Shown one piece after another: positions 35,388 to 44,225 of a DNA stretch of 64,000 nt (the stretch's first letter is position 1; the number at the start of each line of letters is the position of its first letter). This stretch comes from Spirochaetales bacterium (GTDB lineage Bacteria; Spirochaetota; Spirochaetia; SZUA-6; RPPD01). The notes under the pieces are model-generated. The model worked only from the letters and a program-made list of their open reading frames with translations, had not been told where the DNA came from and did no database searches. The stretch lies in contig JAFGJO010000061.1 in assembly GCA_016929065.1 (NCBI GenBank), forward strand, positions 32,578-96,577. Reading direction: 5' to 3'. The translations under genes and the position numbers were made by a program.

Positions 35388-36248
35388 ATGAAACGTGAAA
35401 TAAAAAAGGTACTCGCTGTTATCAACAAAAGCAAGGATCTTTCCGGCTTGATTGCCGAGGAATTCCGCGATTTTTTTTCCAGAAAAAACATACATCTCGA
35501 TATTTTTCCGTTTCAGGAGCGGCCGAAACTCAAAAAACAACATTTCAGTGATGTTGACCTCGCCATTTCGCTCGGCGGGGATGGTACCTTGCTGTACTGC
35601 TCCCAGCTTTTGGCCGGGGCCAATATCCCTATCCTGGCTGTGAATCTGGGAAATTTTGGATTTATTACAGAAGTGACCAAAAATGAATGGAAAGATGTCT
35701 TTGACAAATTTGTTGAAGGCAAGACCGATGTCACCACTCGCATTATGCTTGATGTGGAAGTGAAACGGAAAGGTAAAAAGGTCGCCGGGTTTTGCGGATT
35801 AAACGACGGGGTGATTATTTCATCGGGGATTTCAAAAATAGTCCGGCTGGAAGCATTTTTATCGCAGACCTATATCGGCAGATACCGGGCCGACGGAATC
35901 ATCATTGCCACGCCTACCGGTTCGACTGCGTATTCCCTCGCTGCAGGCGGGCCCATCCTTCACCCTGAAATGGAAGCGTTTATCCTGTGTCCAATCTGCC
36001 CGTTCTCCATATCACATCGGCCCATTGTTGTCCCGGGTGATGAATATATCGAGATCAATCTTGAACCGGAACAGCGGACAAATGTTATTTTGACCGTTGA
36101 CGGCCAGAATGAGTTCGTGCTCAAGCCGGCCGACAGCGTGATTTTCAGAAAATCAGAGCATGACGCGCATATCATCCGTTCCGACAAGCGGAACTTCTAT
36201 GAGGTGCTCCGTACAAAACTCAGCTGGTCGGGAGAACCGAATGCTTGA
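35388..36248 (+). CDS. nadK: NAD kinase
   Basis: 286 residues. It phosphorylates NAD to NADP. Motifs: ISLGGDGTLLYC (GGDG), NLGNFGFIT, LNDGVI, TPTGSTAYSLAAGGPI (its conserved Asp/Asn pocket) and VDGQNEFV near the end. ATG 35388 is taken because upstream in-frame codons add an unrelated sequence. Its last eight bases overlap recN, an arrangement seen in other spirochaetes, so the two are probably translationally coupled. Confidence 0.94.
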   Translation: MKREIKKVLAVINKSKDLSGLIAEEFRDFFSRKNIHLDIFPFQERPKLKKQHFSDVDLAISLGGDGTLLYCSQLLAGANIPILAVNLGNFGFITEVTKNEWKDVFDKFVEGKTDVTTRIMLDVEVKRKGKKVAGFCGLNDGVIISSGISKIVRLEAFLSQTYIGRYRADGIIIATPTGSTAYSLAAGGPILHPEMEAFILCPICPFSISHRPIVVPGDEYIEINLEPEQRTNVILTVDGQNEFVLKPADSVIFRKSEHDAHIIRSDKRNFYEVLRTKLSWSGEPNA

Positions 36249-37938
36249 AGAACTCATTGTCCATAATTTTGCACTCATTGACCGGATCTCCATCAAGTTT
36301 GCCAAAGGATTGAATATCCTCTCCGGCGAAACAGGTGCCGGGAAATCAATATTAATTGGTGCGCTGGGACTGCTTCTGGGGCAGAAGGGCGATCCGGCAT
36401 CAATCCGGTCGGGGACAGAGGAAGCGCTTGTCTCCGGCGTGCTCCGGGTGCATGACAATCCGGAACTGCTGCAGTGGCTGAAAGAGAATGGAATCGATCC
36501 CGAAGACGGATGTGTTATCCTCCGCCGCAATCTGAAAAAATCCGGCAGGGGTTCAATTTACATACAATCAATTCCCGTCACATTGGCGTCCCTGCGCGAG
36601 TTTACCGCCCTGATTATCGACATGCACGGCCAGCACGACCATCAGTCGCTCCTGGTGCTGGAAAACCACAGAAAGGTTCTGGACAAGTTCGCGCGGTGCG
36701 AGGAAAAATCGCTTCAATTTCGTGAGGCTTTTCTGGAACTGAAATCACTGAAGGAGCGATTTGCGAAACTCCAGTCGAACGAAAGGGAACGGCTCCGTCA
36801 GATTGATATTTTAAAGCATTCAATTGCCGAGATCGAAGAGGCAAAGCTGAAACCGAAAGAAGACGAGGAGCTCGACGGTGAACACCGGTTGTTGGCGAAC
36901 CATGAACGGCTGTATGAGCTTCTGGAACAGATATACAATTCAATCGCCGAAAACCGGGGCGGAGCGCTTTCCGGGATCCGGCACGCGCGCAGTCAGATGG
37001 ATGAGCTTGCAGAAATAGACCCCGCGCTCTCTTCCATGAAAAACCAGCTCGAAGACGCGTTCTATGAAATGGAAGATTTTATCGAGGGAATCCGGGGTGT
37101 GCGCGACCAGACCAAATTCGATCCGGAACGGCTCAAAGCCGTCGAAGAGCGGCTCGCGGAGATCCGGCTGTTAAAGAAAAAATACGGGAATACCATAGAA
37201 GAGATTACCGCATATGCGGATGAAAGCAGGCAGGAGCTTGCCGCGATCGAGAACTGGGAAGAAGACCGTGAGACGCTCAAAACGGATATCCAGAAACGCG
37301 AGCGGGAGATCATTTCCCTGGCAGACCAACTCTCTGCTGAACGCAAAAAAGCGGCTGAGCAGCTTCAGAAACGGGTTGAGGATGAACTGAAAAACCTTGC
37401 CATGCCCAAAGTGCAGTTTAAAGTTCAGGTGAGCGTGAAAACATCCGAAGCCGGCAAACCGGTGATCGGCCTGTACGGGAAAGACGAGATTGAGTTTGTG
37501 ATCTCACCAAATGTGGGAGAACCATTCAAGAAACTGAAATCGATTGCCTCCGGGGGCGAACTTTCCAGGGTGATGCTGGCGTTAAAATCCGCGCTTGCCG
37601 AGGCGGACAATATTGCCTGTCTTATTTTCGACGAAATTGATGCGGGAATCGGCGGCGAGGTCGCTCTTTCGGTGGGAGAAAGGCTTGCGAAGCTGTCCAG
37701 GCTGAAACAAATTCTTTGTATTACACATCTTGCGACAATTGCCGTGCGTGCCGATAATCACCTGAAGGTCGAAAAAAATATTGACAACGGGCGTACCTTT
37801 ACCAGTGTGAAGCTGATTCACGGAAAGGAGCAGACCGAGGAGATCGCGCGGATGCTCTCGGGGGACAAGCAGCAGGAGGTTTCAATCAGGCACGCGGAAG
37901 AATTAATCGAAAAGTATGGAAGCTCGAGGAGGGCGTAG
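36241..37938 (+). CDS. recN: DNA repair protein RecN
   Basis: 565 residues, the normal length of this SMC-like repair ATPase. Walker A GETGAGKSILIGALG near residue 30, long central coiled coil (~150-370), signature ASGGELSRVMLALKSAL and Walker B CLIFDEIDAGIGGEVAL, then THLATIAVRADNHLKVEK. It acts on double-strand breaks. ATG 36241 (MLEELIVHNFAL) lies inside the end of nadK. Confidence 0.95.
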   Translation: MLEELIVHNFALIDRISIKFAKGLNILSGETGAGKSILIGALGLLLGQKGDPASIRSGTEEALVSGVLRVHDNPELLQWLKENGIDPEDGCVILRRNLKKSGRGSIYIQSIPVTLASLREFTALIIDMHGQHDHQSLLVLENHRKVLDKFARCEEKSLQFREAFLELKSLKERFAKLQSNERERLRQIDILKHSIAEIEEAKLKPKEDEELDGEHRLLANHERLYELLEQIYNSIAENRGGALSGIRHARSQMDELAEIDPALSSMKNQLEDAFYEMEDFIEGIRGVRDQTKFDPERLKAVEERLAEIRLLKKKYGNTIEEITAYADESRQELAAIENWEEDRETLKTDIQKREREIISLADQLSAERKKAAEQLQKRVEDELKNLAMPKVQFKVQVSVKTSEAGKPVIGLYGKDEIEFVISPNVGEPFKKLKSIASGGELSRVMLALKSALAEADNIACLIFDEIDAGIGGEVALSVGERLAKLSRLKQILCITHLATIAVRADNHLKVEKNIDNGRTFTSVKLIHGKEQTEEIARMLSGDKQQEVSIRHAEELIEKYGSSRRA

Positions 37939-37940
37939 GA

Positions 37941-38759
37941 ATGGCGAAACTCAGCCTGGCAGCGAAAAAAAAGTATTTTGAAAAAATAAAGGAATATAAA
38001 CGGGTAGTCAACGGCATTCTTGAAAAAGAAAAAAAACTGCTATTAGTAATGAAGCAGGATGCTGAAAATGCCCATTACAAGCGATTAATGCTTGCTGACG
38101 AAAACCTCAATATCGCCTCCTACCTTTTATTGATGAACAGCCTTTCGGTAAATCTTTTGGGGGTAAAAAATGAAGCCTTCCTGAATGATGCCCGGAAAAG
38201 TCTCTATAAAAGCATTATTTATCTTGAAGAAATTGTCACCCCGGTCATCGATTCCCCGTTCTCGGAATATGAAGAGCACTTGAAAGCGATTCAGTCATTC
38301 GGGGATGTGAGCAGGTATCATCTTATCCGAAAACTGGGCTTTACCATTTTTTCGGTGATCGATGCATACGGCAAGAATTCCAAGTGGAAATGGTCGTTTG
38401 TCGAGCTTGAGGGGCGCTACACCACGGTTTTGAAAAATCTCGTCAGTTTCAAATCAATTCTTGGAAAACTGTCGCCTCATGTTGAAGGATATAATGAGCG
38501 GCGCGCACATCTTGATCTTGTTGTTGAAATGCTGAAACTCGCCAGTACGCGGTACCGGGAAAAATACGAGCTTTCCACGCAGCGGCTCGATGACATGAAA
38601 ACCGGCATCAGTTTTCTCAATGCGCTTAAGCGGATTCAGATCCTGCTGGGTGAAAAAGAAGAAGTCGAAGTCACCAAGCGGAAAATTGATGTGTGGAGCC
38701 AGAAAATGGAAGCCGATTTAAAGAAAAAAGAAGCCAGCGCCCAGGCCCATCATGGGTGA
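37941..38759 (+). CDS. Helical protein of unknown function downstream of recN
   Basis: 272 residues, Lys/Glu/Leu-rich, predicted all-alpha and cytoplasmic; no enzymatic motif or membrane segment. Starts two bases after the recN stop, with GAGGAGG in the recN end acting as ribosome site, so it is part of the nadK-recN operon. I cannot name a family. Its C-terminus ends in the Lys-rich stretch KKKEASAQAHHG next to the repeat unit below. Confidence 0.75.
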   Translation: MAKLSLAAKKKYFEKIKEYKRVVNGILEKEKKLLLVMKQDAENAHYKRLMLADENLNIASYLLLMNSLSVNLLGVKNEAFLNDARKSLYKSIIYLEEIVTPVIDSPFSEYEEHLKAIQSFGDVSRYHLIRKLGFTIFSVIDAYGKNSKWKWSFVELEGRYTTVLKNLVSFKSILGKLSPHVEGYNERRAHLDLVVEMLKLASTRYREKYELSTQRLDDMKTGISFLNALKRIQILLGEKEEVEVTKRKIDVWSQKMEADLKKKEASAQAHHG

Positions 38760-38805
38760 TTTAGATACACCTTGAAAAGCACGAAACACACGTAAAAAAG
38801 AGGAA

Positions 38806-38823
38806 GAGGGGGCTCCGCCTTTA
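38806..38823. repeat. G/C hairpin module of the dispersed repeat family
   Basis: GAGGGGGCTCCGCCTTTA lies inside a 198-bp gene-less gap. It matches GAGGGGCTGCGCCCTTG at 43694 and AGGCGGTTCCGCCTTC at 43792 in style: purine-rich arm, short loop, complementary arm. The adjacent CACGAAACACACG (38790) resembles the ACCACGAAAAACACAAA string at 43614. Decayed intergenic repeats. Confidence 0.45.
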
Positions 38824-38894
38824 TGGAATTGTGTCATGGACGTTTCGGCAAAGCCGAAACTCCGGCATATAATAGCGAGGCTATTTTGTGCATT

Positions 38895-38936
38895 GTCACC
38901 CTGAGGAGGGAGCGAAGCGACCGTCTCGAAGGGTGA
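38895..38936. repeat. Left palindromic repeat flanking GIY-YIG gene
   Basis: Begins GTCACCCTGAGGAGG and ends CGTCTCGAAGGGTGA, with imperfect internal pairing (CACCCT...AGGGTG). Its reverse complement matches the repeat at 39296-39331 in both outer arms, so the two copies are in inverted orientation around the GIY-YIG gene. Solo copies at 43636 and 45449. Confidence 0.75.
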
Positions 38937-38957
38937 AAATACCCGCTCACAAATTAA

Positions 38958-39245
38958 ATGAATTATTATGTTTATATTTTGCAATGTAGCGACAACAGTT
39001 TCTATACCGGAATGACAAATGACTTTGAAAAAAGGCTTTTTGAGCATCGGGAAGGGATTGATCCAGACTGTTATACATATTCGAGAAGGCCTTTAGAATT
39101 GAGGTATATTGAGGAATATGACAGACCTATTGAGGCAATCGAAAGGGAAAAGCAAATAAAGCAATGGTCGAGAAAGAAAAAAATGGCCTTGATTGAAAAT
39201 AATTATGATAATCTAATTCTGTTCAGTAAGCGGAAAAAGAAATAA
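38958..39245 (+). CDS. Small GIY-YIG nuclease-domain protein
   Basis: 95 residues. GIY-YIG fold with YVYILQCSDNSFYTGMT (Y-V-Y and Y-T-G), Arg in FEKRLFEHR and catalytic Glu region REKQIKQWSRKKKMALIE, typical of the YhbQ/UPF0213-type stand-alone family. Nuclease activity plausible, target unknown. No Shine-Dalgarno before ATG 38958. Bracketed by inverted palindromic repeats 22 bp upstream and 50 bp downstream. Confidence 0.88.
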   Translation: MNYYVYILQCSDNSFYTGMTNDFEKRLFEHREGIDPDCYTYSRRPLELRYIEEYDRPIEAIEREKQIKQWSRKKKMALIENNYDNLILFSKRKKK

Positions 39246-39295
39246 ATCTGTTTGGATGTATTCTCTTTGGTATGCCTGGTAATAAATGTGCCATG

Positions 39296-39331
39296 ATCCT
39301 TCGAGACGCCCTACGGGCTCCTCAGGATGAC
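39296..39331. repeat. Right palindromic repeat flanking GIY-YIG gene
   Basis: ATCCTTCGAGACGCCC-TAC-GGGCTCCTCAGGATGAC read through: arms ATCCT/AGGAT and GCCC/GGGC give an internal hairpin. Its reverse complement begins GTCATCCTGAGGAG and ends CGTCTCGAAGGAT, matching the left copy at 14 of 15 and most of the other end. Confidence 0.75.
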
Positions 39332-39346
39332 TATTAATATTTCTTA

Positions 39347-39751
39347 TTAATCCTTCAAATCATGCAATGAATCAAACGGAAGCAGCTCCTGCATTGTCTT
39401 TTTTATCACCGTTTGCCCGTCATGCGTATAGTATACCGGAAAATTCGGGCCGACAAACTCCGACAACACCTGTCTGCAGGCACCGCAGGGCGGCACGGGG
39501 GCTTTTGCGTCCGGGGTGTACAGGTACAGGGCCGAAAACTCCTTTTTTCCCGCGGTGACGGCCGCTGAAAGTGCGCTCCGTTCAGCGCAGATGGTCAACC
39601 CGAACGAGCGGTTTTCGATGTTGCAGCCCGGGAAAACTTCTCCAGATTCTGTGACCAGCATGCAGCCGACATGAAATTGGGAAAACGGGGCATAGGCCTT
39701 TTTTGCAGCTTTTTTTGCGAGTAGCAGGTATTCGTTAATTTTATTATCCAT
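39347..39751 (-). CDS. cdd: Cytidine deaminase
   Basis: 134 residues, tetrameric Cdd size. It converts (deoxy)cytidine to (deoxy)uridine in pyrimidine salvage. Zinc site: Cys55-Ala-Glu57 (TICAERSAL) and Cys89/Cys92 (PPCGACRQVL), with Glu57 the catalytic acid. NIENRSFGLT is the substrate loop. ATG 39751 (MDNKINEYLL) chosen over an upstream TTG. Gene end lies 15 bp from the right repeat. Confidence 0.93.
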   Translation of the reverse strand: MDNKINEYLLLAKKAAKKAYAPFSQFHVGCMLVTESGEVFPGCNIENRSFGLTICAERSALSAAVTAGKKEFSALYLYTPDAKAPVPPCGACRQVLSEFVGPNFPVYYTHDGQTVIKKTMQELLPFDSLHDLKD

Positions 39752-39948
39752 AGGTGATGTTCTATGCTCTTTTTCCGGTTTCTGCAAGGGAATTTTTTAT
39801 TTTCCAGAATTCAGTTTTTTTCCTGTTTTCCTGCGTTCCTTATTAATAATTCCTAATCCCTCTTTCACAAAAAACCTGTTTTATGTATAGTACAAGTCCA
39901 AAAAAAATAACAAGCATACTATCAGTTCCATAAAAATTGGAGGAAATC

Positions 39949-41199
39949 ATGGAGAGTTTGGAACAGCTGCAGCAAAAATATGAAGAGCTGAAAAAGCTCA
40001 ATTTAACACTCAACATTGAGCGCGGACAGCCGGGCGATGACAATCTGGATCTGTCGAATCCGCTGCTTTCGATTGTAACCGAAAAAGACATCTTTACTGA
40101 AGGCGGCCTGGATATCCGCAATTATCCGGGAGGCGTGTTGGGCCTGCCGGAAATGCGTGCAATCGGGGCCGAAATCATGGGAGTAAAAACCGAAGAAACC
40201 ATGGCGGGAAATAATGCCAGCCTGAAAATGCTCTCAAATGTGCTGATGTGGGCGCTCATCCGGGGATTGAAAAACAGTCCGGCTCCGTGGATGGGAGAGG
40301 TGAAACCGAAGATGATTGTGGCGGTCCCGGGGTATGACCGGCATTTCCGGCTTCTCGAGGAGCTGGGATTTGCCATGGAGGCTGTGAACATGACCTCTGC
40401 CGGCCCGGACATGGATGCCGTGGAACGACTTGCCGGGAAAGATGCCGCAGTGAAGGGCATTCTGTTCGTCCCCACCTACTCCAATCCCACCGGGGACACC
40501 ATTTCTGATGAAAATGTCATGCGTCTGGCTTCCATGAAGACAGCGGCACCTGACTTTACCATTTTTGCCGATGACGCGTATGCGGTCCATCACCTCACTG
40601 ATACTCCCCGCAGGCCAAAAAACCTCCTGCGGGCCTGCGAAGAAGCCGGAAACACCGACCGGGTCTATATTTTTGCCTCGACATCAAAGATTACCTTTTC
40701 CGGCGCCGGGATAGGGTTTTTGGGCACAAGCAAAGACAATTTGTACTTTATAGCGAACCTGTTCGGCGCGCAGTTTATTGGACCCAACAAGGCTGAGCAG
40801 CTGCGGCACGCAAAATTCCTGAACGGCTATAAAGGCGGGGTGGCCGGGCTCATGGCAGATCATGCACGACTGCTCAAACCCAAGTTCGATGCGGTTGAAC
40901 GAATCCTGTCAAAGGAGCTTGGAGAGAAGGGGTTAGCCACCTGGAGCAGGCCGCAAGGCGGCTATTTTGTGAGCCTGGACACAGCAAAGCCTGTTGCAAA
41001 ACGGGTGGTTGAGCTTTTAAAACAGGCGGGGGTGGCCGTGACCCCGGCAGGCGCAACCTGGCCGTTTGGTATTGATCCCCAAAACACGAATATCCGCATC
41101 TCTCCCACCCGCCCGATGTTGGCCGAACTTGAAAAGGCGATGGAAGTTTTTGCGGTATGCGTGAAACTTGCGACAGCGGAATTTGACAGTAAAAAATGA
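39949..41199 (+). CDS. PLP-dependent aminotransferase, aspartate-aminotransferase-like (Asp_aminotransf/MocR-type fold)
   Basis: 416 residues. Fold type I aminotransferase: LNIERGQPGDDNLDLS, NNASLKML, VPTYSNPTGDTIS, FADDAYAVHH, and the PLP Lys in FASTSKITFSGAGIGF. The family, with GQP at the N-terminus, acts mainly as aspartate aminotransferase or an unassigned amino-acid transaminase. Excellent GGAGG five bases before ATG 39949; an upstream TTG at 39937 overlaps this ribosome site and is rejected. Confidence 0.9.
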   Translation: MESLEQLQQKYEELKKLNLTLNIERGQPGDDNLDLSNPLLSIVTEKDIFTEGGLDIRNYPGGVLGLPEMRAIGAEIMGVKTEETMAGNNASLKMLSNVLMWALIRGLKNSPAPWMGEVKPKMIVAVPGYDRHFRLLEELGFAMEAVNMTSAGPDMDAVERLAGKDAAVKGILFVPTYSNPTGDTISDENVMRLASMKTAAPDFTIFADDAYAVHHLTDTPRRPKNLLRACEEAGNTDRVYIFASTSKITFSGAGIGFLGTSKDNLYFIANLFGAQFIGPNKAEQLRHAKFLNGYKGGVAGLMADHARLLKPKFDAVERILSKELGEKGLATWSRPQGGYFVSLDTAKPVAKRVVELLKQAGVAVTPAGATWPFGIDPQNTNIRISPTRPMLAELEKAMEVFAVCVKLATAEFDSKK

Positions 41200-41223
41200 T
41201 TTTCAAAAAAAATAAATGAGGGG

Positions 41224-41253
41224 TTGACACTTTTTACCGATACTGGATACTAT
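41224..41253 (+). promoter_or_regulatory. Strong sigma-70-type promoter of the porin-like gene
   Basis: TTGACA at 41224-41229, 18-base spacer, TACTAT at 41248-41253 within GGATACTATA. Near-consensus and placed so that transcription would start at about 41260, directly before the first GAGCC hairpin. Confidence 0.7.
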
Positions 41254-41262
41254 ATTTCAAAA

Positions 41263-41311
41263 GAGCCGTTGGCTCAGAAAAAAAGAATTAGCCTTTGGGA
41301 GCCGTTGGCTC
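41263..41311 (+). promoter_or_regulatory. Twin identical hairpins in the 5' leader of the porin-like gene
   Basis: GAGCCGTTGGCTC occurs at 41263-41275 and again at 41299-41311, each a 5-bp stem with loop GTT, 36 bases apart, between the promoter and the AAGGAGG ribosome site. The first would be at the extreme 5' end of the mRNA. Possible transcript stabiliser, RNA-binding-protein site or DNA operator pair. Confidence 0.6.
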
Positions 41312-41342
41312 TTCATTAACAAAAGAAGGAGGAATAAGGGTA

Positions 41343-42605
41343 ATGAAAAAAATACTTATTCTTGCAATAGCTTTGCTATTCGTAGCCGGATTGGCAATGG
41401 CTGAACTTACAGTTACTGCTCAGTTCAAGTACGCTGTAGCTGTAAATTACAATGCAGATGGAACAGCATCAAGTAATGTGCGTAATGGAAACGACAACCG
41501 TATTTACATGCGCGGTGGTAACGATTTTACAAAGGGTGCCTTTGAAATTCGTATCTACAATGATCGTTTGGCAGCCGCGTCTCTCTCTTATGATATCCAG
41601 GATCTGGATGAGGATGACCCAGCTGATGGTGTGCAACTTGATGAATTACAGAATTTGGCATTCAGTGTTGAAGGTGATGTCTTGGAAGTTCGTGAGGCAT
41701 ATTTTCAGTTGAACGTTCTCGGCGCTCTCGGCGTTGAAGGACTTCCGCTGAAACTCGCTGCACAGTTTGGTGTTGACGAAGTAAAAGCTGGTCAGTTCTG
41801 GGATATTACAAACCTTGAACACGCCCGCCGTGCAAGCTCATGTACAAATCATACTCTCGCTGGTTGGGAAGCAAACTGGTTTGTCAAAGCAGTAATCATG
41901 GATATGGTAACAGTTGTTATTGGACAGAGAACAAATGAAAGTCATTTTGTATCACAACCTTCATATGAGCAGACACTTGCTCCGACATTGATAGATGTAA
42001 AAGCTGTTATCGATTTCATTAATGTTGGTGTGTATGTTGAACTGGAACAAGCCAACTCTGGTGCTGACATGTCAGCAATGGTTGCTGGTGGTGTGATGGC
42101 GGATCTTGCAAAACTGATCGGCATGGACATGATTTCAGCTCTTAAACTTGCTATTGTTGTTGGTAGTGATAACGCTCTTGACGCGGCTGGCGCAGATTTC
42201 ACATTCGGCGCGGCTCTCGCTGCGAAATTCAATCTTGATCCTGTTTCCATCTACCTTGGATTGGGCACTGGTATGGAATATGTAGATGCAAACTCCCCGA
42301 TTTTCTCAAACCTTGGTGTTGAACTGGAAATTTGGTACGACAAATTTGGTATTGCTGTAACATCCAACCTAGGGTTTGCAACTGCTGGTGGCGGTGATGC
42401 AGAACTGTTGGGAACTACCGGTATCTGGCTGATGGCCAACCTCGGCGGCGTGAACTTCAACTTGGGCTATGTAATGACCCCGGATGATGAAGATGGAACT
42501 ACTGGTAATGCACCTCTCTATAACAGAATGGGTGACTATGGTAACGATTCAGCTCCTGCTAAAGGATCAGCTGGTCTTAACTTTAGAGCAAAGGTTTCTC
42601 TCTAA
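41343..42605 (+). CDS. Outer-membrane beta-barrel (porin-like) protein
   Basis: 420 residues. Signal peptide ending GLAMA-ELTVTAQ (cleavage after residue ~20), then alternating polar/aromatic strands typical of a barrel (AAASLSYDIQDLDED, FGAALAAKFNLDPVSIYLG, GVNFNLGYVM) and a final strand SAGLNFRAKVSL. Ala/Val/Gly-rich with few rare codons, strong promoter and AAGGAGG site: probably an abundant surface protein. Resembles spirochaete variable/major surface proteins in style, but no family is assigned with certainty. Followed by a strong terminator. Confidence 0.8.
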   Translation: MKKILILAIALLFVAGLAMAELTVTAQFKYAVAVNYNADGTASSNVRNGNDNRIYMRGGNDFTKGAFEIRIYNDRLAAASLSYDIQDLDEDDPADGVQLDELQNLAFSVEGDVLEVREAYFQLNVLGALGVEGLPLKLAAQFGVDEVKAGQFWDITNLEHARRASSCTNHTLAGWEANWFVKAVIMDMVTVVIGQRTNESHFVSQPSYEQTLAPTLIDVKAVIDFINVGVYVELEQANSGADMSAMVAGGVMADLAKLIGMDMISALKLAIVVGSDNALDAAGADFTFGAALAAKFNLDPVSIYLGLGTGMEYVDANSPIFSNLGVELEIWYDKFGIAVTSNLGFATAGGGDAELLGTTGIWLMANLGGVNFNLGYVMTPDDEDGTTGNAPLYNRMGDYGNDSAPAKGSAGLNFRAKVSL

Positions 42606-42634
42606 TCCTTATTGGATTTAATTGTTAACTTTCA

Positions 42635-42660
42635 CCCCCTGTTTCGGCAGGGGGTTTTTT
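42635..42660 (+). terminator. Rho-independent terminator after porin-like gene
   Basis: CCCCCTG-TTTCGG-CAGGGGG stem-loop followed by TTTTTT. Starts 30 bp after the stop codon of the porin-like gene. Confidence 0.9.
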
Positions 42661-42949
42661 GTGAGCAAAAAAAAAGAGTAGGAAATATTGCTGTTATTTT
42701 TTAGTTTACAATTCTGAAACACTTTCATGTGGAAATGGTAAATTACGTATTAAAAGAATCCATTGTCTTTAATTAAAAGGGTAATTTTCATTATATTTCA
42801 TATGTTTATGATTATCAAAAATATAATCGGCTGTTATGGATTTATAAATATACTGTGTTATAATTCGATATAGGAGTTAATAAGTTGACACACGCTTGAC
42901 TTTTCGTTCGGTTTACGATGATAGTAATATTAAAACAGGAGAACAATTT
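42661..42949. other. AT-rich gene-less region with candidate promoter for the lipoprotein
   Basis: No coding sequence seen. A TATAAT hexamer at 42859 and TTGACT (42896) with TGATAG 17 bases later (42919) are possible elements of the following gene; neither is compelling. AT content is clearly above that of the neighbours. Confidence 0.4.
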
Positions 42950-43564
42950 ATGAAACAGAGCAATGCATTTCTTTTGATATTTTTATTAAGCTTTTTTGTA
43001 ATAAGTATGTTTTTTGTCTCATGTGCGTTAATATCATTCACGGTCGAAACAATTGCCTGGCAAGCTGATATAGATGGGTATACCCAGTTTAAGACAAATA
43101 ATGAGGATTATCTGGGAGTATCACAACTTATTTGGGATGCGGGTTCGAATGAAGCAACAATGAATGTATTCGAACTCGAAATAAAGAAGAATACGGGAAT
43201 GAATAATGTAGGTTTTGGTGGTATTTTTTGTGTTCAGGATGAGGATAATTTTTTCAGAATTCTAATCCATGAGAATGGCAGATATAATATTTATAAAAAA
43301 ATTACAGGAACATGGCATGAGATTAGAGATTGGACAGCCTCTTCTCATCTATTAGAGGGGTATGGGGAATCGAATATTATCCGTGTTGAATATATGGGAG
43401 GCAATAATTTTGATATCTATTTCAATAATCAATTTATAGAGACCATTAATGACACAGCATTTACTGGAGGAATGTATGGCTTTTATACCGGGATATCGAC
43501 TTTGGAGGAATTTCCCGATATACCGGTAGATGTACGTTTTAAACGTCTACAACCGGCGCCCTGA
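42950..43564 (+). CDS. Lipoprotein with laminin-G/DUF1080-like domain
   Basis: 204 residues. Hydrophobic N-terminus (LLIFLLSFFVISMFFVSC) with a relaxed lipobox FVSC, as spirochaetes tolerate, so probably lipid-anchored. The rest is beta-rich, with FFRILIHENGRYNIYKK, EYMGGNNFDIYFNNQFI and GGMYGFYTG, a concanavalin-like sandwich pattern of LamG/DUF1080 proteins that often bind polysaccharide. No hydrolase active site identified. AGGAG lies nine bases before ATG 42950. It sits in AT-rich surroundings between a porin gene and the repeat island. Confidence 0.65.
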   Translation: MKQSNAFLLIFLLSFFVISMFFVSCALISFTVETIAWQADIDGYTQFKTNNEDYLGVSQLIWDAGSNEATMNVFELEIKKNTGMNNVGFGGIFCVQDEDNFFRILIHENGRYNIYKKITGTWHEIRDWTASSHLLEGYGESNIIRVEYMGGNNFDIYFNNQFIETINDTAFTGGMYGFYTGISTLEEFPDIPVDVRFKRLQPAP

Positions 43565-43610
43565 TTATTTTCTTTTAATTGTATAATAGAAAACCATCAA
43601 GCCGGGAAAA

Positions 43611-43720
43611 GTAACCACGAAAAACACAAAAAAATGTCACCCTAAGGCGTGAAGCCTCGAAGGGTGTACGGCACTTATGAAAACAGGAAAAGAGGGGCTG
43701 CGCCCTTGTCCTGTGGATGC
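43611..43720. repeat. Composite decayed repeat: CACGAA string, palindrome and hairpin
   Basis: Contains GTAACCACGAAAAACACAAA (43611), the palindrome GTCACCCTAAGGCGTGAAG...CTCGAAGGGTG at 43636-43666 (same family as the GIY-YIG flanking repeats), and the hairpin GAGGGGCTGCGCCCTTG (43694). Part of a 661-bp gap (43565-44225) with no gene. Confidence 0.6.
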
Positions 43721-43787
43721 GGCCGTTGTAACTGTTAAACTGCAACTGACCTGCCTTTGGAAATAATAAGGAAAGCATGAAATCAGG

Positions 43788-43885
43788 AAAAAGGCGGTTC
43801 CGCCTTCACAGTGGAGGCTACTTGAAAAAGGAAGCAGTCATTATGTTCACCTCCGCGCACTCCGCGGTCTCTGCGTGAAATTCTT
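43788..43885. repeat. Hairpin and CTCCGCG-type repeats
   Basis: AAGGCGGTTCCGCCTTC hairpin (43791-43807) followed by CTCCGCGCACTCCGCGG TCTCTGCGTGAAA at 43851-43880, the CNCCGCG/CTCTGCG type of short dispersed repeat known in many environmental genomes. Nothing coding was recognised here. Confidence 0.55.
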
Positions 43886-44168
43886 CTTCTTGCTGTTTTC
43901 ATCATTTATTCTTCTCCCGGCTTGCTGAATTGTATGTATACGGAACACGGGAAAACAGGAAAAGAGAAGAAGTATCTATTTTACCATGGATGGCAAACGA
44001 CAATACAGAAAAATTACAAGGCAAAAACACATTCAGTTTATATATCAAATGATAACTTTAAATTATAGTTATTATTGGTGGTAAACAGTTTTTGCAATGT
44101 CTTGAGAGAACAGGATGGTTTCTCAAGACATTGCTCCGCGTTTGTCATCAACTTTAATTGCTTATTTT

Positions 44169-44202
44169 TTCGTGCCTTTTGTGCCTTTCGTGGTTATTCT
44201 TT
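44169..44202. repeat. Inverted copy of the CACGAA string repeat
   Basis: Reverse complement reads AATAACCACGAAAGGCACAA then AAGGCACGAA, i.e. the same family as 43611 but in opposite orientation, just outside the end of the ATPase gene. Confidence 0.55.
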
Positions 44203-44225
44203 TGCAATATAGTCTCTTCGCATCT

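Noticed and set aside
42881..42900. Four-codon mini leader (TTG start) before the lipoprotein
   Set aside because: Too short to support; may be chance after TAGGAG.
43565..44225. Short open frames inside the repeat island
   Set aside because: They are composed of repeat sequence and overlap hairpins, with no ribosome sites.
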